Origin: XYD12-FULL-36-8 sp964391015
Lineage (GTDB): Bacteria > Bacteroidota > Ignavibacteria > Ignavibacteriales > Ignavibacteriaceae
Direction of reading: 5' to 3'
Length of the DNA: 14,622 nt
NCBI GenBank assembly: GCA_964391015.1
Contig: CAYMKU010000058.1
Location: forward strand, 1 to 14,622
Shown here: in pieces, positions 8,334-14,622 of the stretch
Numbering within the stretch: position 1 is the first letter of the stretch
Layout: each line of letters starts with the position of its first letter
Made by a program: the position numbers and the translations under genes
Notes under the pieces: model-generated
Databases searched by the model: none
The model's input: the letters and a program-made list of their open reading frames with translations, nothing else
What the model was told of the DNA's origin: nothing

Positions 8334-11300
8334 CTATCGTAAAATTGCAAGTTTACCAAAAACATTTTTGTTAAATACACCATCGGTACTTTTCACAATA
8401 AGCTTATAAAGGTATGTACCATTGGCAAGTTGATTACCATCGGCATCTCTTCCATCCCAATCGACCTTAACAAAATTATCAATCAAATTTTTTGCCTCAA
8501 GGTTACGAATTAACCTGCCAGCAATAGTGAATATTTTTATCTCGACATCTACAGGAGAGTTGGTACTATTCTTCTGAAATGTAAACGTTGTATTCAGGGT
8601 AAATGGATTAGGATAGTTATAAACATCCGAAATGAATAGATCATTCCCTTGAACAACAGCAAAATAAATTAATTCTGATGATGGATTGTTAAATACATCC
8701 CATGCTTTAACAAGCAACTGATAATTTCCCGGTTCTAAATTATTAAATTGATATTTGACAGCACCAGATTTTCCACCTGCATCCAAATCACCGGTGAAAA
8801 AATTAGTAAAGTCAATTGGTTCATCAGTTCTGTTATTTAAAATCCCTTCGAGTTTATGCCCCACACCTGTTCCCGTTGTGTTTATTCCCGTTTCGTCATA
8901 AAGCTTAATTGTAATTAGTGAATTCGGATTTGCCAAATTTGTATTTTCGAGTGTTTGATCATCAAAATAAATTTCTATTTCTGGTCCATTACTATCATTT
9001 ACGGTTAAGGAATCAGTTCCACCGATTTTTACTTTTGTGGTGTAACCTAAACCATCTTCATGTTCGGACGAAAAGTACATCAACATCTTTCCATTTGTGT
9101 TTTCATAAGATATGTCCTTTGGTACAAAGAAGCTGGAAGTAAAGTGACCATTATTTATTGAAATTCTGCCCCTAAAAATAATACCACCCTGAACGGAGAT
9201 ATAATATGGATTATTAACTGTGCTGAGAGGATCTAATTTAACCTGGCGTTTCGAATCGAATACAGTTAGAGTCCCTTCACCATTAAAATCATTCCAAGTA
9301 GTTGAATTATTTTTCATGACTGTTCCTTCAACCCTAGTATTGCTTAGAGCTCTAATCTGAACATCTACAGATAAATCTTGTCCATTTATTGTATCAATGT
9401 TCGCAGGGTATTGAGGAATGTTTAATCTTAAAGATGGATCACAAAACAAATGAAACTTTTCATCATTAGCCAAATTACCGCTTCCGATTATCTTCGCTTT
9501 CATATATGCTTTACCAACAGCAATAGGAAGATTCATTGTGTCTCTCGGTGTTCTCAACAAACTTGAATAAAATGCTTCATTCAACGCAGCATTTTCAAAA
9601 GAATACACAGGTCTTGACGAAGTAAACGCACCAATTGATCCGCTTGATTCTTTGAGGACTAAAAGTTCCGTAGCACTTTGAAAACCAGGAATATCAAAAT
9701 AACCAAAGTCGCATGTCGCCGCCGTTAGAAAAAAGTATTTGTCATTTTTAAGTAATGGAATTGTGGAACTTTTAATAAAAACTCTCTCGTGTGCCCAAAG
9801 GTCAGGGCTGCCATGTCCCACATAATTCATTACCAAAGTCCCACGGTTTATTGAATTAACAATTTCGTCATAAACTCCTGGCTTTGTCCTCCCTAAAGCT
9901 GTTAACACTGTAGGATATGCTGCAAGATAAATTTTATGAAGATCATACGACTCCGGAATAATATTATTCGCAAGTGTTTCGGATTGTGGAGTATGCCAAT
10001 TTCCTTCAGGCCCTGAAGTAGTCATATTATCATCCGCTACAAGTGTGATTAAATTTCTCCAAATTCCTTTTCCATGATTAGTTTCATAATCAATAATTTT
10101 GTCAACAGCAATCCTTGCCTCGCTATTTGAACCAGCATTTAATCTGCCGATAGCAATATCCACTTTGGAATCATTTCCATCAACTCGCGCGAAATAATCG
10201 TCAATCGGATAAGAATAAATTTCATTTAAACTCTCGGAAGTCTCATAAGGAGGAATTAGATTATCGCTCATCTTCTCCGTATTCTTGTAATCATATGTAC
10301 CATCACCAAAAAGAAGAACATATTCAGGTTTTATTGTCCAATTATTGTAAGCATACTTTATATAATCACGAATGGCAGTAATATCTAACAATCCGCCGGA
10401 AAATTCATTGTATATCTCGTTAACATCAACTGCAATTGTTGAAATTTTCAACTTAGAATTATTTTCTCGATGATCCTTTAACCGTAACGCCTGTTCCTTT
10501 AAATTTTTGTGATAAATAATTATCAATTTCCCGCCATCTGAAAATCCATGAAGGTTTTGGTTCGTTATCTCAACTGGATTAACCGGAGTTTTAAATTTAT
10601 CATTAGCAACAGCAAAATATTTTGATACCTTCCCAGATATTTCTGAAACTTGAAAACGAAATTCACCTCCGCTTTGCATTAATGGATTTGAAATCAATTT
10701 AACGTTTGAAAAATCCGAAATATCAAAAACTCTAATATTTGTAGAATTGAATCCGAAAAGATCGTATTCAATTACTGATGATGTATCTTTTGAAAAGAAA
10801 ACTAAATTGTCATCAAATGCTTTAAGTTGTTTTTGATATTTTATTTCAAAATAATCAAGATAACCGATAGAGGTTGTGGCTGTTGGAGTAAATTTTAATT
10901 TAAGCACGCTTCGTGAATCAGGTAATGTTCCACTGAAAGCCACAGACTTGAAGTGTTCTGCTCCATACGAATAATCAGTATTACCATATCCATAAAATGA
11001 TTGAGAGAAAAGTTGAGTACTATTCTCATCTGCCGCAAATATTATTGACCCCGGTGATGCGTTGACAAATCGAAATAAATAATTAATAGGAGTGTTATCA
11101 ATTCTTCCATCCAATTTATTGATATATGTTCTTGAGTTGATCGATTGCATAAAATCGTCACCGAGATAAATTCTGCCACTTTTGCCAATATTGATTTTAT
11201 CCTCTTCCCAGCTTGCAAACGCTTGAGTTGACTGTTGACTAAAAATATTCGTTGAATTTAAGCTTGGTTTATCTTGAATTCGCTTTCCATTTGAGCCACC

Positions 11301-12332
11301 ATAAGTAATCCAATAATAATTAGAGGTCGAATAAGGATGGAAAAATCTTTTAATTGTATTTACTGATGAATCAAAATCCCAAAAATTTGTTCCTCTTCCA
11401 TAAAATAAAATGTAGTCATCAGCATCAAATTTACCGTCCACTTCACCCGTTACAATAATCGCATTTTCCACTAAATCGTTTGGTCGTGGAGAATAAACTA
11501 TTTCAGAAAGAGCTTTACCACCATTGTTGTAAATCTTGATTGTTCTTGGATCAACAACGCTTGGATCAACCCCAAATGACGAAAGAGTTGAGCGGTTGAT
11601 TTTATAGATCCCTTCTTCTCGCGTTTCGAATCTTATCCACCTACCTTCTGAAAGTTTACTATTCTCAAGAAGGATTTTATCCAACCCTACGCTTCTGTTC
11701 CCCACAATCCAATTCTTTGCAACGTCATAGTTGGGTATAATATCTTCTAAAAATTTATCCTTGGATGGTTGTAATTCTGCCTGATTATGGCTGTAATTAA
11801 TTCTAAAAATAATTTTTGTATAAAGTGTGATTTTTTTTTCAGCCGCTGAAAATGAAACGGGATTAATAATAAAATATTGTACGGGCATTCCGCGAACAAT
11901 AGCAAATTCACTAAAATTTATAATTTGGTTATTCGGTTCAAAGCGAGAATAATTTTCACCAACTTCGTACTTTAAAGAAATTAGCTCTCCCTCACTAAAT
12001 GGAGTAGGAATGGGAATAATTTTGCCTTCAATCTCCTTTATTGAAGTTGACAGAATTTCTATTGTGTTTCCAAATTCAGAAGGTACGCCTATTGGGATTT
12101 GTCTTGTCAAAATTGCCGGGGAACCAAATGAGTCTTGGTTAGGTAAAGTACCAAAAGCAAAATTAATTTGTACAAATGTATCGTTATTAATTATTTCGTT
12201 AGATATGGAATAATTGGGTGAAAAGTCCAAGATTAGCGAATTTTTGTCAGATGAAATTACCTTAAGGTCTTCCTGTGGGAAATTAAGGATAGAAAGAAAC
12301 ACAAAAGATATTAAAGAGAATTTGCTTTTCAT
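8334..12332 (-). CDS. porU: T9SS C25-family sortase PorU
   Basis: PorU is the gingipain-like cysteine peptidase on the cell surface that removes the C-terminal sorting domain of T9SS cargo and joins the cargo to a surface anchor. The 1332 residues begin with a hydrophobic signal peptide (about 1-20). After about 230 residues of beta-rich N-terminal sequence comes a conserved GRWIRFETREEGIYKI segment (230-245). The peptidase C25 domain spans about 600-970: YVLLFGDGTYDY (671-682), DDYFARVDG (711-719), MNYVGHGSPD with catalytic His 840, and FFLTAATCDFGYFD with catalytic Cys 874. Both catalytic residues are present. Residues 1235-1332 (VYNYPNPFTLN to KLAILR) form a type A sorting-like domain, which PorU proteins are known to carry. 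It is longer than the roughly 1150-residue P. gingivalis protein. The start follows a ~90-base leader with a good promoter but no Shine-Dalgarno. Confidence 0.93.
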   Translation of the reverse strand: MKSKFSLISFVFLSILNFPQEDLKVISSDKNSLILDFSPNYSISNEIINNDTFVQINFAFGTLPNQDSFGSPAILTRQIPIGVPSEFGNTIEILSTSIKEIEGKIIPIPTPFSEGELISLKYEVGENYSRFEPNNQIINFSEFAIVRGMPVQYFIINPVSFSAAEKKITLYTKIIFRINYSHNQAELQPSKDKFLEDIIPNYDVAKNWIVGNRSVGLDKILLENSKLSEGRWIRFETREEGIYKINRSTLSSFGVDPSVVDPRTIKIYNNGGKALSEIVYSPRPNDLVENAIIVTGEVDGKFDADDYILFYGRGTNFWDFDSSVNTIKRFFHPYSTSNYYWITYGGSNGKRIQDKPSLNSTNIFSQQSTQAFASWEEDKINIGKSGRIYLGDDFMQSINSRTYINKLDGRIDNTPINYLFRFVNASPGSIIFAADENSTQLFSQSFYGYGNTDYSYGAEHFKSVAFSGTLPDSRSVLKLKFTPTATTSIGYLDYFEIKYQKQLKAFDDNLVFFSKDTSSVIEYDLFGFNSTNIRVFDISDFSNVKLISNPLMQSGGEFRFQVSEISGKVSKYFAVANDKFKTPVNPVEITNQNLHGFSDGGKLIIIYHKNLKEQALRLKDHRENNSKLKISTIAVDVNEIYNEFSGGLLDITAIRDYIKYAYNNWTIKPEYVLLFGDGTYDYKNTEKMSDNLIPPYETSESLNEIYSYPIDDYFARVDGNDSKVDIAIGRLNAGSNSEARIAVDKIIDYETNHGKGIWRNLITLVADDNMTTSGPEGNWHTPQSETLANNIIPESYDLHKIYLAAYPTVLTALGRTKPGVYDEIVNSINRGTLVMNYVGHGSPDLWAHERVFIKSSTIPLLKNDKYFFLTAATCDFGYFDIPGFQSATELLVLKESSGSIGAFTSSRPVYSFENAALNEAFYSSLLRTPRDTMNLPIAVGKAYMKAKIIGSGNLANDEKFHLFCDPSLRLNIPQYPANIDTINGQDLSVDVQIRALSNTRVEGTVMKNNSTTWNDFNGEGTLTVFDSKRQVKLDPLSTVNNPYYISVQGGIIFRGRISINNGHFTSSFFVPKDISYENTNGKMLMYFSSEHEDGLGYTTKVKIGGTDSLTVNDSNGPEIEIYFDDQTLENTNLANPNSLITIKLYDETGINTTGTGVGHKLEGILNNRTDEPIDFTNFFTGDLDAGGKSGAVKYQFNNLEPGNYQLLVKAWDVFNNPSSELIYFAVVQGNDLFISDVYNYPNPFTLNTTFTFQKNSTNSPVDVEIKIFTIAGRLIRNLEAKNLIDNFVKVDWDGRDADGNQLANGTYLYKLIVKSTDGVFNKNVFGKLAILR

Positions 12333-12347
12333 TAAATATGAGAATGA

Positions 12348-12379
12348 ATAATAAAATTATAATAAATTTATTTTATTAT
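12348..12379. repeat. AT-only inverted repeat in the porU leader
   Basis: ATAATAAAAT (12348-12357) and ATTTTATTAT (12370-12379) are exact 10-base inverted copies around a 12-base spacer, and the overlapping AATAAATTTATT at 12361-12372 is itself a perfect palindrome. In the transcript the stem would end 15 bases before the porU ATG. All pairs are A-U, so the hairpin would be weak, and such repeats arise easily in AT-rich DNA. Confidence 0.4.
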
Positions 12380-12413
12380 ATATATTTCTTGTAGCAAAAA
12401 TCTCTAAAACTAT

Positions 12414-12427
12414 CTCCAATTTTGGAG
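12414..12427. promoter_or_regulatory. Operator-like inverted repeat at the predicted porU start site
   Basis: CTCCAA-TT-TTGGAG is a perfect inverted repeat with 6-base arms. It lies 2 bases downstream of the predicted -10 element of the porU promoter, so the predicted transcription start falls within it. It contains G and C in an AT-rich spacer, which makes chance less likely. A repressor site is possible; the regulator is unknown. Confidence 0.4.
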
Positions 12428-12429
12428 CG

Positions 12430-12459
12430 AAAATAGCAAAGAAACTTCGATATTGTCAA
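12430..12459 (-). promoter_or_regulatory. Probable promoter for porU-porV-M6 cluster
   Basis: On the minus strand TTGACA (12459-12454) is followed after 18 bases by TATTTT (12435-12430). This fits both the general sigma-70 pattern and, with one mismatch (TATTTTCG), the Bacteroidota -33 TTG / -7 TAnnTTTG pattern. The -35 lies in a doubled TTGACTTGACA, and an AAGTCAA/TTGACTT inverted repeat (12458-12464, 12474-12480) overlaps its upstream edge. Transcription would start near 12423, giving a leader of about 90 bases before porU. Confidence 0.55.
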
Positions 12460-12524
12460 GTCAATAATTTGATTTGACTTATCTATCACTGTAAAAAAGT
12501 GTATGTGAATCTGTCAATTGAAAT

Positions 12525-13100
12525 TCATACCACAACCCCACTTAACCCTAACACTTCCTTATTCTCCTTCATCGCATTTATGCAGAAGTTTATATGCTCA
12601 TCTAAAGATATGTTTAGTAGCTCGGCACCTTTAATAATATCTTCACGACTCACATTTTTTGCAAATGCCTTGTCTTTCATTTTTTTCTTTACTGAACTGA
12701 CTTCAACTTCATTTATAGATTTACTCGGACGAACATAAGTCACTGCAGTAATAAAACCAGCTAACTCATCACAAGCAAAAAGAACTTTTTGCAACATAGT
12801 TTCCCTCGGCACATTTGTATAATCAGCATGAGATAAAATTGCTTTTCGAAATTCTTCACTAAATCCTTTCTCCTTTAAAATTTCTGAACCCTTGAATGGA
12901 TGTTCCTCTGCAGTTGGAAATTTTTCATAATCAAAATCGTGAAGCAGCGCTACATTTCCCCAAAACTGTTCATCTCTATTAAATTTTCTTGCATAAGCTT
13001 TTACACAAGTTTCAACTGCATAGGCATGTTTCAGCAGACTTTCGCTTTTTGTATATTCTTTTAGAATTAACAAACAAGCATCTCTATCTTTCTCAATCAT
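12525..13100 (-). CDS. HD-superfamily hydrolase (COG2316 type)
   Basis: This encodes a 191-residue soluble protein of the metal-dependent HD phosphohydrolase superfamily. Candidate metal ligands are all present: H25 in LLKHAYAVE, the HD pair H54-D55 in ALLHDFDYEKFP, H67 in EEHPFKG, H91 in LSHADYTNVPRE, and D111 in FACDELAGFITAV. The segments TYVRPSKSINEVEVSSVKKKMKDKAFA and SLDEH near the C-terminus match my recollection of the COG2316 predicted hydrolase family, whose substrate is not known. No signal peptide or membrane segment is seen, so it should act in the cytoplasm. It lies 60 bases downstream of nth on the same strand, with an inverted repeat in the gap, and ends about 65 bases before the porU promoter. 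No strong Shine-Dalgarno is seen before the ATG. Superfamily placement is secure; any specific reaction would be a guess. Confidence 0.88.
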   Translation of the reverse strand: MIEKDRDACLLILKEYTKSESLLKHAYAVETCVKAYARKFNRDEQFWGNVALLHDFDYEKFPTAEEHPFKGSEILKEKGFSEEFRKAILSHADYTNVPRETMLQKVLFACDELAGFITAVTYVRPSKSINEVEVSSVKKKMKDKAFAKNVSREDIIKGAELLNISLDEHINFCINAMKENKEVLGLSGVVV

Positions 13101-13126
13101 ATCTTTAATATCCTATCTTTATAGAC

Positions 13127-13143
13127 TTTACAAACATTGTAAA
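13127..13143. promoter_or_regulatory. Inverted repeat between nth and the HD hydrolase gene
   Basis: TTTACAA-ACA-TTGTAAA is a perfect 7-base inverted repeat with a 3-base centre, lying 26 bases upstream of the HD-gene ATG in a 60-base gap. No T-run follows on the minus strand, so it is not a standard terminator. It could be an operator for the HD gene or an mRNA hairpin separating it from nth. Confidence 0.4.
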
Positions 13144-13160
13144 CTTTTATCTCATGTTCT

Positions 13161-13802
13161 TTACTTTTCAGCGGTATAACTTGGACACAATTTTCCTAAG
13201 ATACATAAGCTGCACTTTGGTCTTCGAGCAATGCAAATTTTCCTTCCATGAGACATGAGCAAATGACCAGATATAATCCAATCTTTATCTGGCAACAATT
13301 CTTTTAAACGAAATTCTATCTTTTCCGGATCATCCGATTTGATGAATCCAAGTAAATTTGATAATCGTTTTACATGGGTATCAACAGCAATCGCAGGAAT
13401 TCCAAAAGCATTCCCCATGATGACAGATGCGGTTTTTCTTCCCACACCAGGTAGTTTTATAAGACTCTCAAAGTCTTTGGGAACTGTTCCGTCGTATTTA
13501 GAAATTAATTCTTCACAGCATGCCTTTATACTTTTTGCTTTTTGACGATAGAACCCTGTCGAAAAAATATCCTTCTCCAATTCTTGTGAAGTTACATAAA
13601 GAAAATCTTTAGCAGACTTATATTTTTTAAATAAGGTCTTAGTAATAAAATTTACTCTCTCATCAGTACATTGAGCAGATAAGATTGTGGCAATCAAAAG
13701 CTGAAATGGATTTTCAGACTCAAGAGCAATTTTTGCTTGAGGATATCCTTTCTTAAGTAACGAAAAAATTTTTTTAGCGCGTTCTTTCTCAGATTTTTTC
13801 AT
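13161..13802 (-). CDS. nth: Endonuclease III (DNA glycosylase/AP lyase)
   Basis: Endonuclease III removes oxidised pyrimidines in base-excision repair and cleaves at the resulting abasic site. The 213 residues match the family length of about 210. NPFQLLIATILSAQCTDERVN (31-51) is the conserved N-terminal helix region. The helix-hairpin-helix is LPGVGRKTASVIMGNAFG (117-134) with catalytic lysine K123, and the catalytic aspartate is D141 in AVDTHVKRL. The [4Fe-4S] loop is complete: C190-x6-C197-x2-C200-x5-C206. All catalytic and cluster residues are therefore present. The ATG lies inside the end of the upstream ferredoxin gene (14-base overlap), so the two are probably translationally coupled. 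No strong Shine-Dalgarno is visible, which fits coupling. Confidence 0.95.
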   Translation of the reverse strand: MKKSEKERAKKIFSLLKKGYPQAKIALESENPFQLLIATILSAQCTDERVNFITKTLFKKYKSAKDFLYVTSQELEKDIFSTGFYRQKAKSIKACCEELISKYDGTVPKDFESLIKLPGVGRKTASVIMGNAFGIPAIAVDTHVKRLSNLLGFIKSDDPEKIEFRLKELLPDKDWIISGHLLMSHGRKICIARRPKCSLCILGKLCPSYTAEK

Positions 13803-14130
13803 CTTTATTATAACTTGGATGTTTTATCTTTAATCTTTCCACAGGAATATTGCTGATTAGATGACTTTGGATGATTTCTTCAACATCTTCAACCTTTACC
13901 CCGCCGTACCAAATTTGTTCAGGATAAATAACCACTGACGCACCAAATTCACATGCATCCAAACAACCGGATGAGCTTGCTCTAATTTCAGATTTTAATC
14001 CAAGCTCTGCTATCCGTTTCTTGAGCTCTTCACGAACAGCGGAACTTCCTTTGTCAAAACAGCATCCTTTGGGATTGTCAGGCGGTCTTTTGTTTTCGCA
14101 AATAAAAACATGTTTCTCGAAGCGTTTCAT
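13789..14130 (-). CDS. Thioredoxin-like [2Fe-2S] ferredoxin
   Basis: This encodes a 113-residue cytoplasmic [2Fe-2S] protein with a thioredoxin-like fold. The pattern is HVFICENKRPPDNPKGCC (7-24), then SSGCLDACEFGASVVIYPEQIWYGGV (53-78). C11, C23 or C24, C56 and C60 are the likely cluster ligands (C-x11-C ... C-x3-C). The C-terminal EEIIQSHLISNIPVERLKI is also typical of the family. The frame stays open upstream to an ATG at 14235, but family proteins begin right before HVF, and the extra 35 residues look non-coding and overlap the divergent lipoprotein start, so I chose the ATG at 14130. Only a weak AGAAAG lies upstream. It is the first gene of a ferredoxin-nth(-HD) group; its redox partner is unknown. 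Confidence 0.9.
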   Translation of the reverse strand: MKRFEKHVFICENKRPPDNPKGCCFDKGSSAVREELKKRIAELGLKSEIRASSSGCLDACEFGASVVIYPEQIWYGGVKVEDVEEIIQSHLISNIPVERLKIKHPSYNKDEKI

Positions 14131-14229
14131 AATACTTTCTGTTTTGCCATGGTTAAATATAAAAAGATTTTTTCCTTTACTTGAACCTGACGATTCAATA
14201 ATTTTGAATGAAACTTTTGAAGGATTGTT
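14131..14229. promoter_or_regulatory. Divergent promoter region, ferredoxin (-) and lipoprotein (+)
   Basis: The 99 bases between the two divergent starts must hold both promoters. On the plus strand TAATTTTG (14199-14206) matches the Bacteroidota -7 consensus TAnnTTTG exactly, 24 bases before the GTG; a TTG at 14181-14183 is spaced shorter than usual. On the minus strand a TTCAAG / TATATT pair with an 18-base spacer precedes the ferredoxin. ATTCAA-TAATT-TTGAAT (14193-14209) is an inverted repeat over the plus -7 element and could be an operator. Confidence 0.4.
14219..14224 (+). promoter_or_regulatory. Shine-Dalgarno supporting a GTG start
   Basis: GAAGGA lies 5 bases upstream of GTG at 14230. 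It decides the start: an in-frame stop (TGA, 14218-14220) sits just before it, and only the GTG start includes the lipoprotein signal sequence. Confidence 0.65.
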
Positions 14230-14622
14230 GTGCAAAAATCATTTATAGTCTTTGCAGCTCTCTTTCTCTTCGCAAGCTGCGAAAATTTTCTAACAGAAGG
14301 AGATATGAATAACTCAGGTAAATACCCTGCCAATATCGGGCATGAGTGGGAGTACAACACAACTTGGAAACTTGAATTTTACGATACGTTAGGACACATT
14401 GACAGTTCATCTTTTGAAAACTTTGGAAATACTATTGTAAGAGTTACGAAAGAAAGAGATGCTGTTGGAACTTACACCAACTTGATTCGTTTTGAAGATT
14501 ATGATGTCTCCACACCAACTAACATTCACAAAATGTGGTATATGAACAATGACTCCGGATTGTTTGCCATTGCTTATTCTAATCCAGGAGCTTCCCAGCC
14601 AGTCGTTCCTAAACAAAAAACA
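14230..14622 (+). CDS. Lipoprotein of unknown function, 3' end outside window
   Basis: The frame is open from GTG at 14230 to the right edge (131 codons) and continues beyond. The first 17 residues are a lipoprotein signal: QKS, a hydrophobic core FIVFAALFLFAS, then Cys17, so the mature protein would begin at Cys17 with a lipid anchor. The mature part starts ENFLTEGDMNNSGKYPANIGHEWEYNTTWKL; the YP-x-x-x-G-x-x-W-x-Y pattern is seen in many secreted lipoproteins of this group. No enzyme motif is visible and I do not recognise a family. An in-frame ATG at 14305 also has GAAGGAG just upstream, but its spacing is only about 2 bases and it would remove the signal sequence, so GTG is preferred. It is the only plus-strand gene in the window. 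Confidence 0.75.
   Translation, partial: MQKSFIVFAALFLFASCENFLTEGDMNNSGKYPANIGHEWEYNTTWKLEFYDTLGHIDSSSFENFGNTIVRVTKERDAVGTYTNLIRFEDYDVSTPTNIHKMWYMNNDSGLFAIAYSNPGASQPVVPKQKT

Noticed and set aside
12458..12480. Rho-independent terminator after the HD gene
   Set aside because: The AAGTCAA/TTGACTT stem is short and AT-rich, has a 9-base loop and no following T-run on the minus strand; it also overlaps the porU -35.
14131..14235. N-terminal extension of the ferredoxin to an ATG at 14235
   Set aside because: The extra 35 residues have no family counterpart, would fill the whole divergent promoter region and overlap the lipoprotein start.
14127..14616. Minus-strand open frames at 14127-14360 and 14407-14616
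   Set aside because: They lie opposite the lipoprotein or overlap the ferredoxin start, show no family features, and the plus frame has a signal sequence and Shine-Dalgarno.
1..14622. CRISPR arrays, insertion sequences, tRNA or rRNA genes
   Set aside because: No regularly spaced direct repeats, transposase motifs, flanking inverted repeats or cloverleaf/rRNA landmarks were seen on either strand.

Overview
This AT-rich window (roughly one third G+C by eye) looks like the chromosome of a Bacteroidota/Ignavibacteriota-type (FCB group) bacterium. The evidence is a type IX secretion (T9SS) sortase PorU next to its outer-membrane shuttle PorV, YPNP-type C-terminal sorting domains, few Shine-Dalgarno sites, and a Bacteroidota-style lipoprotein. 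Placement in Ignavibacteria rather than Bacteroidota proper is an inference from overall protein style; I could not run a search.

Layout: every gene from 14130 down to 1 is on the minus strand; one gene at the right edge is divergent. Reading in transcription order from the right: (1) a housekeeping cluster with a thioredoxin-like [2Fe-2S] ferredoxin (14130-13789), endonuclease III nth (13802-13161, overlapping the ferredoxin by 14 bases) and a COG2316-type HD-domain hydrolase (13100-12525). (2) A T9SS/cell-surface cluster: porU (12332-8334) behind a recognisable promoter and a ~90-base AT-rich leader, porV (8207-7026), an M6-metalloprotease-like T9SS cargo (7017-4045, only 8 bases after porV), a three-part outer-membrane protein (3955-878: gluzincin peptidase, six TolB/PD40-like propeller blades, Omp85-like barrel), and the 5' part of a DUF5683-like exported protein (821 to beyond the left edge). 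On the plus strand a lipoprotein gene starts with GTG at 14230 and runs off the right edge.

How the genes fit together: PorU cleaves the C-terminal sorting domain of T9SS cargo that PorV carries to it at the cell surface. The protein encoded directly behind porV carries such a sorting domain, so it is probably exported by this machinery. It keeps the M6 fold signatures but has lost the HExxH zinc site (A249-N-V-A-S253 instead), so it is a probable pseudoprotease. The next gene encodes a protein with an intact HExxH site on a different peptidase scaffold, joined to a propeller and a barrel that would anchor it in the outer membrane. The most interesting hypothesis from this window is a sortase/shuttle locus that encodes a dedicated dead-protease cargo beside an outer-membrane-anchored active peptidase. 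No mobile elements, CRISPR arrays, tRNA or rRNA genes were seen.
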